Below are positions 12,032-24,116 of a DNA stretch of 64,000 bases, one piece after another. The stretch's first letter is position 1; each line of letters begins with the position of its first letter. A program made the position numbers and the translations under genes. This stretch comes from Ciborinia camelliae (lineage: Eukaryota > Ascomycota > Leotiomycetes > Helotiales > Sclerotiniaceae). The stretch is taken from positions 1,146,427-1,210,426 of the forward strand of contig JANPYM010000010.1 in the NCBI GenBank assembly GCA_025890175.1, written 5' to 3'. Under the pieces are notes generated by a model. It worked only from the letters and a program-made list of their open reading frames with translations. It did no database searches and was not told where the DNA came from.

Positions 12032-14467
12032 ATGGAACAGGCAAAGGAGGCAGTGGAGAAGGTGGCAGAGGGTGTTAAAAATGTTGCCATTGGAGAGAAG
12101 AAACCAAAAGCACCAAAAGCCCCCAAAGCACCAAAACCCAAGAAGGAAAAGGGAGGGGATAGTGGGGTAGATGCCGGACCTTTGGAACTCAACCCAGCGC
12201 CAGAATTTATTGCTCATCGCATAGCGGTTTTCGACAAATTGAAGGCCAAATACGACGCAGAGATTGCTGCGAAACCAAGAGAGCCTATTACCATTACTCT
12301 TGGCGATGGATCCGTTAAGCAGGGTATCGCTTGGGAGACTACACCTGCGCAAATCGCGGAGGGGATCTCCAAGAGTCTTCTTAAGCGTACCGTTGTTGCG
12401 AAGTTAAATGGAGATTCTGAACAATTGTGGGATTTGGAGAGACCTTTGGAGAAGGATTGCAAACTTGAGTTGCTTCCTTTCGAAAATGAGGAGGGTAAAA
12501 GAGTCTTTTGGCATTCTAGTGCTCACATCTTGGGTGAAGCTTCAGAGAGACGATTCGGTTGCAGTTTGTGTATTGGCCCCCCAATCGACAACGGTTTCTA
12601 TTACGAGATGGGTCTACCAAATAATGGATCAGTCACTGCGGACGACTGGCAACCATTAGAGAAATTGGTTGGTCAAATTGTAAAGGAGAAGCAAAAGTTC
12701 GAGCGACTAGTCCTTTCCAAAGACGATCTCCTGGAAATGTTCAAGGACAACAAATATAAGCAGCATATCATTAAAGACAAGATCGCCGATGGAACGAACA
12801 CCACTGTCTACCGCAATGGACCTCTCATCGATTTATGTCGAGGCCCTCACGTCCCCAACACCGGCAGAATCGAGACATTTGCTATCATGAAGAACTCAGC
12901 ATCATACTTCCTCGGAAATAAGGAGAACGACTCTTTGCAGAGAATTTATGGTGTGTCGTTTCCAGATAAGAAGCAAATGGCCGCGCACAAGAAGTTTTTG
13001 GAAGAGGCTGCAGCGCGTGATCACAGAAAAATTGGTAAGGATCAAGAACTATTCTTCTTCCACGAATTATCTCCTGGGTCTGCAATGTGGTTACCACACG
13101 GTGCTCGTATCTATAACACTATCCAGTCATTTTTGAGAGAGCAATACTGGAACCGTGGCTACAACGAAGTTATCACGCCAAATATGTACAATTCTGAGCT
13201 CTGGAAGACCTCTGGTCATTGGGCACACTACAAGGATGACATGTTTACGTTCCCAGTTGAGAAGGATGTTTTTGCCTTGAAGCCCATGAACTGCCCTGGT
13301 CATTGCTTGATGTTTGGACACCGTGAGCGTAGTCACAGAGAATTGCCATGGCGAGTTGCAGACTTTGGTGTTCTTCACCGTAACGAAGCATCGGGTGCTT
13401 TGACCGGTTTGACAAGAGTACGAAGATTCCAACAAGACGATGCCCACATCTTCTGTAGGGAAGACCAAATCAAGGATGAGATCGCAGGCTTGTTTGATTT
13501 CCTAAAGACCGTCTACGGTCTTCTGGGTTTCACGTTTAAGCTGAAGCTTTCCACTCGTCCAGAGAAGTATCTGGGTAAAATTGAGACTTGGGATATGGCA
13601 GAAGATAAACTCCGAGGTGCGTTGGACGAATTTGCGACAACACCTGGTGGAGCGCCATGGGAGCTTAACGAGGGTGACGGTGCTTTCTATGGTCCAAAGA
13701 TCGATATTACCATTTGTGATTGTCTTAACAGAGAATGGCAATGCGCTACAATTCAACTTGACTTCCAATTACCTCAAAACTTTGGTCTCGAATACAATAC
13801 CGGTGATGTACCACCCAAGAAGGAAGAAGATGCCGTCAAAGAACCAGTCGTCAAACCAAAGAAGGCTACCGAACCAGAGGATCCAAATGCTCCTCCAAAA
13901 GAGAGAGTGTACAAACCACTTACCCCTGGATGCGCCAGACCAGTTATGATTCACCGAGCAATGGCAGGTAGTATCGAACGTTTCACCGCCATCTTGATCG
14001 AACATTTCGCTGGAAAATGGCCCTTCTGGTTGAGTCCTCGACAAATACTCGTTATCCCCGTCGGTGTCGGCTATTTCGAGTATGCGAAGGAAGTTCAAGC
14101 CATCTTCCATAAACAACAAATGTTCATTGATGTTGACCTCAGTGGCAACACTCTTCAAAAGAAGATCCGTACAGGCCAATTAGCACAATACAACTTTATT
14201 TTTGGTGAGTAGACACAGCTTTTTTATACTTTTACTGTTCAAGAATGGATACTAATATTTTAAACAGTTGTCGGCGATACAGAAATGAAGGGTCGCGAAG
14301 TCAATGTTAGAAATCGTGATGATACATCGAGCCAAGATAGAGGAAAGCCCGTTTCATTACAAGAGGCGATTGAAAAGCTCACAGCCCTTCGTGATGAGCG
14401 AAGATCGGATAATCCGTTCCCAGGGGAGGCTAAGTCTGTCGAGGCACCTCCGGCACCTACTGCTTAA
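12032..14467 (+). CDS. THS1: Threonyl-tRNA synthetase, cytoplasmic
   Basis: Two exons: 12032-14204 and 14268-14467. The product is 790 aa. It charges tRNA-Thr and edits mischarged Ser. An N-terminal Lys/Pro/Ala-rich eukaryotic extension ([10 protein letters not shown]) is followed by a TGS domain (about 85-150), the editing domain opening with [10 protein letters not shown], and the class II catalytic core with MNCPGHC and [20 protein letters not shown] (motif 2). A fungal-type charged insert ([17 protein letters not shown]) follows, then motif 3 and the anticodon-binding domain starting near [12 protein letters not shown] chose ATG 12032 over an upstream in-frame TTG. The final exon adds the last ~66 residues, including [17 protein letters not shown]. 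Confidence 0.96.
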
Positions 14468-14806
14468 ATGCGAGACTTTTGGGGGGTGGAAGTTCAGAGA
14501 TATAATGTGATGAGATGGCAGTCACGAAGATGATGAGATATGAGGTCAGAGCGTGTGAAGTGCGAAGCACATTATGAAATGGCTACTAGATAAGAAAGAA
14601 CATATGATGCTTTGTGTTTTCTTTGCTCCTGGTATGCTAAATCTAGCGTCGCATAAGAAACGAGAAGAGATGAGATAGAATGAGAATAATGAAAAGAGCA
14701 TTACAACATCATTCCTGCCCCTTAGACGGGTTGATCAAACGAGAGGCAGGTTTATATTTACCCCGGTACGCTTAAGAGAATAGTGAAATTTTGTGATTGC
14801 CAGAAC
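14468..14806. other. Convergent 3' region, THS1 / hydrolase
   Basis: A 339-bp gap between converging genes. It is purine-rich (GATGAGAT repeats around 14500-14560 and 14660-14700). No gene was seen. Confidence 0.6.
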
Positions 14807-15992
14807 TCACCCTAAATTCAACTTCTCAAGAATAATTCTGATCTCCTCCGCTACGAACTCCGGATCGTCCATTTGTATAAAATGACCACAGCCCTTCGCA
14901 ATCTTTACGCCCTCACATCGTTCTTTATCTGTTATACTCACCAACATCGCATTATATTTTGCCCAATATCTACACACCATTAGCCATCTCTTTTCCCCAA
15001 AGGTTTACAGCAAAACTAAACTCACGGATTTGTAAATCTCATACTCATACTCCTCGGCGTCCCCATCCTCTCTAGACTCATATCCGCAAACGTAACCGGA
15101 TCATGACCCACAACAGTAAGCCAAGGTCTCTTCCCATCCGTGCCAAGCTTCGGTCGATCAGCATAGGGCAGTAATTCTGGACCAGTTCGTCGATCCATTG
15201 ATTCGGAGTTTGGGACGGATAGGTCGAATACGTTTATTAATCTTGTCCGTGCCCCGATGTATTGGGCGAGTGTGCAGTCTGGAGCGACCACAAGAGAGGG
15301 GTCGAAGGATGCGGATGAGGGGTCGGGGAGGAAGTCGCTGTAATTTACATTGGGGATGTTAGAGTCGAGGGAGAGGAGAGCTGAAGCGAGGGTGGGATGG
15401 GTTTGCATGTAGAGGCGGGTTATGGGAACCTGATGGGGGTGTTATTTGGGGGTAATGTGATAGGAGATATGGATTTTATATATTCGATTTGGTCAATAGA
15501 GAATAGAGTATATAACAGGGCACTTACTCCAATTGACGCAGCGACAAATATTACACCCAGTCTCCCATTTTCGACCTCATTTTGCTGAAGACCAAATTTC
15601 GAGCTGGCGATTACCAGTATAATTTCATGAAGATCATTTGCGGCATCCATTAAATCATGTCCATAGCCATTCCCATCGTCTAGTGGATCTCGTGCTGTGG
15701 TTAGCCCCTGACCATAACGGTCGAAAGTTAAGATTGATGGGGAGTTTTGAACGCGAGATCGAAGGATTGAGATACATGGGGTCCAAGAAGAAGCAGGAAG
15801 GCCAAGACCGTTCACAAAGACGATGAGGGTTTGATGTGGTTGAAGATTTGAATCTTGGTGAGGAGGTAGAGAAGATGGGAAGAAAGTGTGAGATATGGAA
15901 GAATGTGGTTTTGATGGGATGGTGAGTAAAGATGGAGATGGGTTGATGGGAAGAGGATTTGAGGATATATTTGACATGTTTGGGAAAGTCAT
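14807..15992 (-). CDS. Alpha/beta hydrolase-fold protein
   Basis: Three exons: 15992-15528, 15429-15026 and 14969-14807. The product is about 343 aa. Fold landmarks in order are a beta-strand and oxyanion loop (LIVFVNGLGLPASSW), a strand-helix with TFDRYGQG, a nucleophile elbow VAASIG in place of the usual GxSxG, and a C-terminal CGHFIQMDDPEFV that supplies the catalytic His. Serine esterase or lipase-like chemistry is likely, but the substrate is unknown. The start is uncertain: ATG 15992, ATG 15977 and ATG 16052 are all in frame. The N-terminal ~45 residues are Pro/Ser-rich and not part of the fold. The elbow Ser codon lies just before intron 1 (phase 0). Confidence 0.8.
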
Positions 15993-16300
15993 CAATTGAT
16001 ATGGATGGTTAAAAATTGAATGGTATCTAACCTCTTTTTTGAGAACATCCATCAATGGATAATATATGGGATGGATATGGACATCCGATTTGATACTTTA
16101 ACACCTGGGCAATACCTATCCATCCAGCCTTACGGTAAGGCAGATAGATTGATTGATAACAGGCAGGCGGGCGGGCGCGCGGGCGGGTATTTTAGATCTT
16201 CCTTATCTTATCTCGATCATCAAGGACCATTAAGCGAGGCTATGTTCCGATCCCATGTAACCTCCGACCAATCTTTGTGCTTCGGTAGAACAATAACAAC

Positions 16301-17230
16301 ATGCATCCTGATTCTAGTCACAAATCACACTCCACAGAAGATTTGAAAAATAAACGTATCTGCACCGCGGCAAGCATAGCCGCTGCAAAGAAATCACAAC
16401 GGACACCTACAATCGAAAGAGTTCTGACCATCTCAGAAGATGCTGTCTGGTCACTCCGCAAATCCGATCTCCGAACTCACTTCCTCCTTCTTCAACGATA
16501 CACCCAATCACTTCCTAATGCAGTGCTAAAAGCCGATGCTGGTGGAGATATATACGATGACCACAACGAAACCTACCTAACCGAAACCCTTCCCCCACTC
16601 TTACGCATGCCACTCGAGATCCGTCAACTAATATATCGCCATCTACTGACCCCTCCATCCGATGATCCTCGTCTTGGCCCCCACCCCCGCCAACTCCAAT
16701 CCCACATCTACCTCTCCCGATCCTTCGAAGTTGCCGTCCTGCATCTCAATCGCCAAATATACCACGAAGCACTGCCAATTTTCTACGGAGACCCGCTTCA
16801 AACCATCTCTCTAACCGTTAACTACAATCTTTGGGCACACAAAACACAACGCTCTGACTTGGTTCTTTCATCCTCTCTTACCTCGTCGATTCGAAATCTC
16901 TCAATCTCCATCCAGCTTGGGAGCGAGAAACGTAAACAGAAACCCGAAGATTTCGAAGCTGAGGCGAGACTAATAGAAGTAACTAAAGGGATCAAGAAAT
17001 TGAGGAAGTGGTTAGCAGGTGCCGATATCCAAATTTTGAGAATTGGGTGGCAAGAGCCTCCACAAACTTATACATGGGAGCAGAAGAAAGAGATCTTGGA
17101 TGGATTGAGACCTTTGAGGGCAGTAAGAGTGGAGGCCGGAGATATCAATTGGGGCCTGGATTGGAATAAGGGAAAGAAGTTTAGGTTTGACGTTGACTAT
17201 TTAAAAGAATTGGAAAGAGAGAAATCCTGA
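16301..17230 (+). CDS. F-box-like (2EXR-type) fungal protein
   Basis: A single-exon gene of 309 aa. Residues about 100-170 contain LLRMPLEIRQLIYRHLL followed by LNRQIYHEALPIFYGD. This pairing is typical of the large fungal class of F-box-like/2EXR proteins, where the first part resembles an F-box helix and the second the RQIYxEA repeat. The rest is charged, with a C-terminal region containing EQKKEILDGLRPL. No other domain is recognised. F-box-like proteins may link substrates to SCF ligases, but that is not shown here. The gene converges on POM152 with 198 bp between stop codons. Confidence 0.72.
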   Translation: MHPDSSHKSHSTEDLKNKRICTAASIAAAKKSQRTPTIERVLTISEDAVWSLRKSDLRTHFLLLQRYTQSLPNAVLKADAGGDIYDDHNETYLTETLPPLLRMPLEIRQLIYRHLLTPPSDDPRLGPHPRQLQSHIYLSRSFEVAVLHLNRQIYHEALPIFYGDPLQTISLTVNYNLWAHKTQRSDLVLSSSLTSSIRNLSISIQLGSEKRKQKPEDFEAEARLIEVTKGIKKLRKWLAGADIQILRIGWQEPPQTYTWEQKKEILDGLRPLRAVRVEAGDINWGLDWNKGKKFRFDVDYLKELEREKS

Positions 17231-17428
17231 CACTTGGATGTTAGGCATTGTACATGTGGTAGGCGATACTATGACTATTTGTTTGGGTTCACTGAAACAC
17301 TTTCTGTAAGGCAAAAGTCGGGAATTTTTGAAAGTTAAGCTGATCCATCTATTGCCATTTATGGTATTATGACATTCCGCATTAAATACAATTACCCTAA
17401 CGCCGCGCTATGCATCATCAAGCCCATT

Positions 17429-20400
17429 TTAGTATTGGAGTAACTTTTGCCCACTCTTTCCATCCACTTTCTGTGTAGAAAAAGAGCAGAATTGATCCTT
17501 AATGGCCACAACTTCATAAGTTCCCTCTAGCGAAGACTGTATTATCTTGCTGTGTTCATACGAGATTTCATGTCTGGTCTCCAACACATGGGACTTTTGA
17601 CCCTTCTTTGCATTCGTACTTCTTGTGTACGTAAACTCAAAGGGTGGCACACCCCAGAACTCAAACAGAAGTTCGGCTTGCCCACCCTCATGAATATCAA
17701 CTTCCACCTGCCTTCCTTTACTGATCTTAACACTGGGCATTTCATGGATAATCTTCGTGATTTCAGTTTTTGCTTTACACTGGCTGGCCTTATCCGAGAT
17801 AGCGGTGATAGTGAAATTACCCGGTTTCTCAGCAATACGCCTGAAACTGGTATTTGGTGATTTTGCTTTCCTTTGTACATTCTCAAACGTGTAATAAATT
17901 TCGAATGGCGCTGTACCCGACAATGTATACGCGATTCGTTCCCCAACACAGTAATCGGTACGAGAATCCAATGGATAAATTGTAGGAACGTCGTAAACTT
18001 GTACTTGTACATGGGGAGCTCCATGTTCTGTTTTTTGCTGGCATCCTCTGGAATCGCGAATTTTTCGCACACTGACTTGATGTATGCCTAGCGACAAAAC
18101 TCGATGGGGTATCCGGAAGTCGTAATGATTAAAACCGATATTGGCAATTTTCACAGTTTCGGGTCTTGTGCTGCTCTGGTGCTTGATGTCAATCTCAAGT
18201 GAAAAGGGAGGGATGCCTTCTAGTTTAATAGGAATGACTTCATCTCCGGCGAGCTCTTCCTTGCAATACTTGTACGATTGTTCCGGTTTTATAAAATGTG
18301 CAGCTGGCTTCCTGTTTACCTTCTGCTCAATGATGAGCGGAGAGAACTTCTTTGGGTCGTGGTCATAGAGATTGTCAGAGAGCTCGGAGAATTTGTATTC
18401 GTAAAGACCAGGCCTGATTGTGTCCATGGAAACAGTCGAAATTCCAAGACCTGCATCGAACTCTTTGTTACTGATGGATACAGAGCCATGTTCTGATTTG
18501 TGCCGAATTTGATATTTGACCTGGTAGGGGGGAGAACCTGTAATTGTTAGTCTAGTCAGAGGCAATCCTGGGTGAATCGTTCAACTTACCAATAAGTTTG
18601 ACCTCCACTGCATCTATATCACCTTCGCATACTTCATGCTTGACATACTTCTCGCCATCCAATAGAAGAGCTGAATTATCAGCAAGTTTGATCTTTGGTC
18701 TGGGAAGCCAGTCAACCTCAAACAATGATGCTTTGGGATCGACTGTTCCGGGACACTGGTTGTCGGACACATCAAGTAATTCATAGGTACCACGAGTATC
18801 AACCTTAACCGCATCATTTGTTGACAAAGCTAATTTCTCCAAGATCTTTCCATAGTTATCATTCACATTTCGATACTTGATGCTCCAAGGAGGTTGGCCA
18901 GTCAAGCGCAAAGGTAGCGGGATATTGGTGCCCTCAATAGTCATGATCTTGTGCTTGCCATCCAGATGACCAAAGGCGACTCGAGGTCTTTGGTGTCTGA
19001 CCATAAATTTGACCTCGCCATTAAGGAATATCTTGCAGCCTGTCTTGTCTTGAACGCTTGCAAGAGCGAGAGAATATTCACCACCAGTGATCAAAGGATC
19101 CGTTTTGATCTTGTAGATGTCACTTTCAATTCCAATGACCTTTTGCTTTCGACGTCTGCCGTCATGCACAATCTCGTATTCCAATGTGAAAGGTGGTTCG
19201 CCAGAAAGCTCAACATTCATCTCAACGGGCTCCTCGATACATGCGTCGATATCGCCTGCAGGTCGTCTAAGATACGCTGAGGCCGGTGGCTTGACATCTT
19301 GTTCCAGAACTAGATCATTGCTATTCAATTTATGATTCGTGTAAACAGCATCATCCATCGAGGTAAATTGGTATTTGAAATGGCCCGCATCACGAGGCTT
19401 AAGCTCCAGTTGGTGTCGTAATCCAGATACTGTCAATGATTTATGCTTGAGACCGCTCTTTGTAATTATGTTGTACCTTACGACGAATGGCGGAGTACCT
19501 ATCAAATCAAGATCAACAAGTAAGCCGATAGAATTACCAGCACATTTGTCGTTGATGTTTTCAGCAGTTATAGACAACTGCGGCTCAGGTGGGTTCAATA
19601 GCAAGCAAGAAGCAGGCTCCCTGACTTCACCTTCACAGAATTTGCTCTTCACACCCACGAGGGTATAAAGACCAGGTTCCCGAATGATTGGCGATTGATG
19701 AGCATTGCGTGCGGAGTATTCCTCGAAGATCACCTCGCTGCCGTGATCTCCAGCAGCCGTCAAGGTATCGAGAGGAGAAAACTTGTATGTCAAAGTGTGA
19801 GAGGTATCATCTGGTGTTCGGCCAGGTGATCCATATTTGACTGGAAGTTGTGTTGTTTGGCCATTCGCAACCATGAGTGGGCTCCTAGAATCGCAGCCCG
19901 TGAGCCTAGCAAGGGGCCTCTCGTGGACTGTGAGACTCTGTTCCATATGTGTGTTTTTGGGATAGACGAGCTCTCCATCTTCGCCAACAAGCGTAAAATT
20001 CGCAACATTGCCAGTGGCATCGTGAATCTCGTTAATCGAGTACAACCATAACCCGCTAGGAGTCATCGATTCATTCAATGGGATAATAACTTTTCTAGCT
20101 TGCCCCCATGAAACGTCCTGGTTGCCTTGGGCGAGTAATGTGCTAGGCCTAGTTGAACCCAAAAGCGGCGAAGCAAAGTTCTCTGGTTGATTACTTTGAA
20201 AGTGGAAACTGCGATCTTTGTCGTTGATAGTACGTCCGTACACAATCTTTAGCGGGGCTGTCCCCTCAAGCTCGATAGTAAGGTCAGAAAGATCTCCTAG
20301 ACACTTATCCGAAGCCTTGGACCTGATAATCGCTTTGGGACATTTGACAACAAGAGTGTCGGACATCCTCCGTTGTACTTCGAGCTTTGACTGGTCTATG

Positions 20401-21335
20401 ATCTTGTAAAGTCTGTATAGTCCGGGTTTCTTCACAGTATATTCAAGCGTATAAACACTTGTCTCTTCCTCCATCTTTCGGAAGTTCTTCATATCCCTCT
20501 TCTTCAGTTCAATCGTCTCGTTTGTATTTGTGTCAAAGTCGAAGCGCAGTAGTTCAATGTGTACAGGTTTAGTCTGGTTGAAAACCATTGGGAGCTTGAC
20601 GGTAGGGCGACTACTGTCTAAACAAAATGGAAGACCATCAGGATTCAGTGTTGCAGATCTAAGGTGGGTCAGTATTGACATGACATGTTGTATAGTAAAT
20701 GGCTTTTAATGTAGCATACCCTTCTGGCAATATATTGATAATTTGTCTACCCATAATCAAAGATGAGTTATGTAAGATGGTGGCAGGCCGAACACTATTT
20801 TCTGAAATGGAGAGTTCGCTGTCAAAGAAGGTCCTCGTGAGAAGTAAAACCCATACTTGTAGAGGGAGCTTCATATTATTAGCTGTACTGCACTAGAGCT
20901 GCGTCAAAGATCACATACCCCAATTCTAAACATCAACACGAAATCAAAGATAGCATGCAGTCCAAACGCTATATGAGACGTCCCTTGTGACCACTCCAAC
21001 CATGGTATTCGAAGTTTTGGCACCCAGTATAGAAATAGTGCATCCAGCATTATCCATTTCATGAATAATGGGAAGGACTCAGATTCATCCTCTATCAACT
21101 GCCACCAATCATATAAACGCCATACAAGCAGCAAGCCATATAATCCTGTAACATACATGCGCTGACTAGGGGCATCGATAAGTTCGACCGGTATCAATGG
21201 CGCATCGGATTCTATCGTAGCAGGTGCAGCCGTTGGGAGATCCCGCAATGGGGACGTTACTCGCCCTGTTGGATTCCTGCGGCCACTGCCAGGAGTGGGC
21301 GGAAAGCCAGAACGCATTCTCGGGGTTCCACTCAT
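17429..21335 (-). CDS. POM152: Nucleoporin POM152, membrane ring of the nuclear pore
   Basis: Four exons: 21335-20919, 20868-20720, 20658-18590 and 18537-17429. The product is 1247 aa, close to the usual family length. Pom152 is a pore-membrane protein with a large domain in the nuclear envelope lumen. The N-terminus (to about 55) is a Pro/Arg/Thr-rich nuclear-side tail. Hydrophobic helices follow around residues 60-165 (YGLLLVWRLYDWW, LFMKWIMLDALFLYW, HAIFDFVLMFRIG then LPLQVWVLLL). The long remainder is made of repeated Ig-like beta-sandwich modules recognisable by recurring GTPPFxxxY/GEPPFTLEY/GQPPWSIKY motifs, at least eight. The first intron is 50 nt; its joint FRIG-LPLQ was chosen over earlier AG sites because it keeps phase and the family sequence. 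Confidence 0.93.
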
Positions 21336-22393
21336 TTTATAGAAGTTCTAATATCATTGCATTCTTTATATCTGGACGAGAGTCGAAAATCGTTCGGGGC
21401 CAATATTCAGGAAATTGAACTTCGTTGAATTCGTGGATAGCTTTTAAGGTATTTGAAATAATAAGCGGGCGAGCTACAGTATTCGCAAATGAGATGGGGT
21501 CCCAGGAAACTTGAGGGGAAAAAAAAGATAGACGAATCGATCAATCAGAAAGGGCAGGATTGTTGATGGTTGTGGTTGTGGTTGTGTAAATAAATAGATA
21601 AGTAACCTACCTAGGTACGTGGACAAAGTCAGCTGGAAGTCTTTCTCTTTCTCGATGCTCAAAATTTGCCTAGTCGCGATTGAAGGTCCTTTACTGGCTG
21701 AGTGGGACGCGTTTTCTAATAAATTTTATTTTATTGATTTTATTTCCAGCATCATTCAAAAGCTTGGACCACAACCTTGAATGAGAGCCCTGTTATTAGG
21801 TAAGCTTCATGTTACAACCAAACATGGAACAATCCAACAACCGCTTCTGCTGTAGGTATAAATTTTAAACTGCAGATGTTCCCGTCTTCTTGTATGTAGA
21901 ATCCAGAATATCTATCAATCTATGGTATATATATAAATATATATATCTCTCTCTCTGTCTCTCTCTTTTTTGGAATACCATACCTAGTGAAGGAGGTAGG
22001 AAAGATTAAAATATTAAAAGAAATCTCGATCAATTGTATGTTGCTATAAGGTTATCTACCTACCTTTATCAATCATCATTAAGGAAGCCTTGCTTTTCCT
22101 GACTGTCTTCCCGTCTCATCTCCTAATCATAATTAACGGAATACTCATACAAACACAAACACAAGTTACCGACCTTCCTTTTGCCTTACCCTACCTTTGT
22201 TCAACCACCTATATGCGTCACTTTTAATCATCTTTGGAACCTACTTTTGGCCTCAACTCAACTACTTCCACTTTACTCTCTTCTGTTTCTGTTTCTGTAC
22301 TGCACAGGTTTAAAAGGTCAGCCCGCAGCTAAGAGATTATCGATTTCCTATTACTTTGCCATAAGAAGATTCCGCAATAAGAGCAAACAAACA
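21336..22393. other. Divergent intergenic region, POM152 / UCH gene
   Basis: About 1.06 kb with a TGGTTGTGG tandem (about 21570), an AATATATATAT/CTCTCTCTGTCT microsatellite stretch (21930-21967) and a CCTAGGTA (21609). An open frame continues upstream of the UCH start to 22181, but the stretch is hydrophobic and low-complexity and is better read as leader. Confidence 0.55.
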
Positions 22394-24045
22394 ATGGATG
22401 ATTCCCACATGTCAGAGGATTCTTTGGTGAATTCTGTTATCTCCGATTTTGAGCCAAGAAGACGGTCCTTGAGGAATCAAAAGTGCTCTAAGTCTCCAAG
22501 TGGAGTCTCCACGGATCCAGGTGAAAGTGGCACGGAGGCACAAGAGGTACAAGATGAACAAAGTTCAATGGACCTCGCGGCAAGTCATGCCAGACGTTCT
22601 GGGAAGAAGGTCCAGAAGTCGGAATCTGAAATCATCGAAGAGGCAATGAAGCCACTTACAGACGACGAACGTAAGGCGTGGAAAGGGTGGTGTGAGCTAG
22701 AGAGTGATCCAGTAAGTTGCTATTTGGACTTGTATGTTCTTTATTAATATATGTTCTTCATCAGGCGCTTTTCAACTTCATATTACGGGAGTACGGTGTC
22801 AAGGACGTCAAAATCCAGGAGGTTCTTGGCTTGGAGGACGAAATGCTACAATATCTACCGTATGAAAATTCCTTTTCGCCCCGAATGCTTGAAATTCATA
22901 TTGATAATTCTCAAGGAAACCAGTATATGGATTGGTATTCCTATTTAAATACATAGATGATGACTCAGATGATGAAGAAGAACCCCCAAAATGTCCGAAC
23001 CACGTTTGGTTTGCCAATCAAGTCGGGAAGACCCATAATCTCTTGCTCGGCGATTAACTGACAGAACGCAGACTACACACAATGCCTGCGCTACTATTGC
23101 CCTTCTGAACATTGTTATGAACATCCCGGATCTTGATCTCGGAGACAATATTAGCAGCTTTAAGGACGACACCCAATTTCTGAAACCAGCATATCGCGGA
23201 AAGAAACTCAGCCAAAACGAATATATCCGAAATCTTCATAATTCATTTGCTCGAAGAATGGATATTCTCAACGCAGATCTAGCTCTTTCGAATGAGGTTT
23301 CAGCCTGGGAGAAGAAGAGGAAAAAGAAAAGGAGATCTGGGAAGAGCAAGTCCAAATTAGATGATGACTCGGGTTTTCACTTTATTGCATTCGTTCCTGT
23401 AGAGGGCGTTGTATGGAGACTTGATGGCCTGCGGCGTCAGCCAGTCAGCTTAGGTACGTAAAAGTCAATAATTGATCTAGCGAGACTGACAAATTCAAAG
23501 GACAATTTGATGGCGATTGGATCTCCGTTGCCCGTGCCAATATCTATCAGCATATTGGCAAATATGGTGACGGATTACAGTTTAATCTTCTGTCCTTGTG
23601 TAGAAGTCCTCTCCTCACCATTCCACTGGAACTCGCTCAAAATATACACGCGATTAAACTCGTTGAAGCCATGCTGTCGCAACAAAACCCCGATTGGAAT
23701 AACTTCAGTCAGGCTGATGTTTCAGATCTCATAACTGGACCCTCGGAGGCATTTGGCGTGACAGACAAGATCCTTCACGACATAGTACTTTGTGCGAGCA
23801 CAGGCAACAGACTCGAGCGAGGAAGTACAGATTCAAGCGCTCTTCTCCGGTTGCATCAGCAGTGGGTCGCCGAACAAAGAGCACTGCGAATAGCTTATAT
23901 GGCAGAACTGTCCTCGATCAATGATGAGAACAAGCAGGCAGCGAGACGGAAGAAAGATCACACGCCAATAGTCTATCGTACATTAAGAACCTTGGCTGAC
24001 AAGGGGATTTTGAAAGATATTATGGAGGAAGTTCAATCGGCATAG
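22394..24045 (+). CDS. Ubiquitin carboxyl-terminal hydrolase, UCH family (peptidase C12)
   Basis: Five exons: 22394-22711, 22765-22859, 22916-23021, 23072-23453 and 23501-24045. The product is 481 aa. It removes ubiquitin from small adducts or chains. After a ~90-residue disordered N-terminus (RRRSLRN), the UCH domain runs from WCELESDPALFNF onward. Catalytic residues are visible: Gln 173 (FANQ), Cys 179 (NACAT), His 276 (FHFIAFVPVEG) and Asp 291 (LDG). The C-terminal half (LRLHQQW, then RKKDHTPIVYRTLRTLADKG) resembles the tail of UCH37/UCHL5-type enzymes. The intron after LPKP-encoding codons was set by the family phrase KPVYGLVFLFKY. It converges on the FBXO21-like gene, with 71 bp between stops; both belong to the ubiquitin system. 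Confidence 0.9.
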
Positions 24046-24116
24046 AGTGAGTGGGCAATAGAATCCGCTGGCTATTCACGCCGATATGAATATTGAATGG
24101 TAATAATACATGTACG

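Noticed and set aside
17542..20020. Antisense and alternative-frame frames across POM152
   Set aside because: The POM152 frame has continuous Ig-like motif similarity; the others have none.
22181..22393. In-frame extension upstream of the UCH gene
   Set aside because: Hydrophobic, low-complexity sequence without family similarity. ATG 22394 starts the conserved hydrophilic leader.
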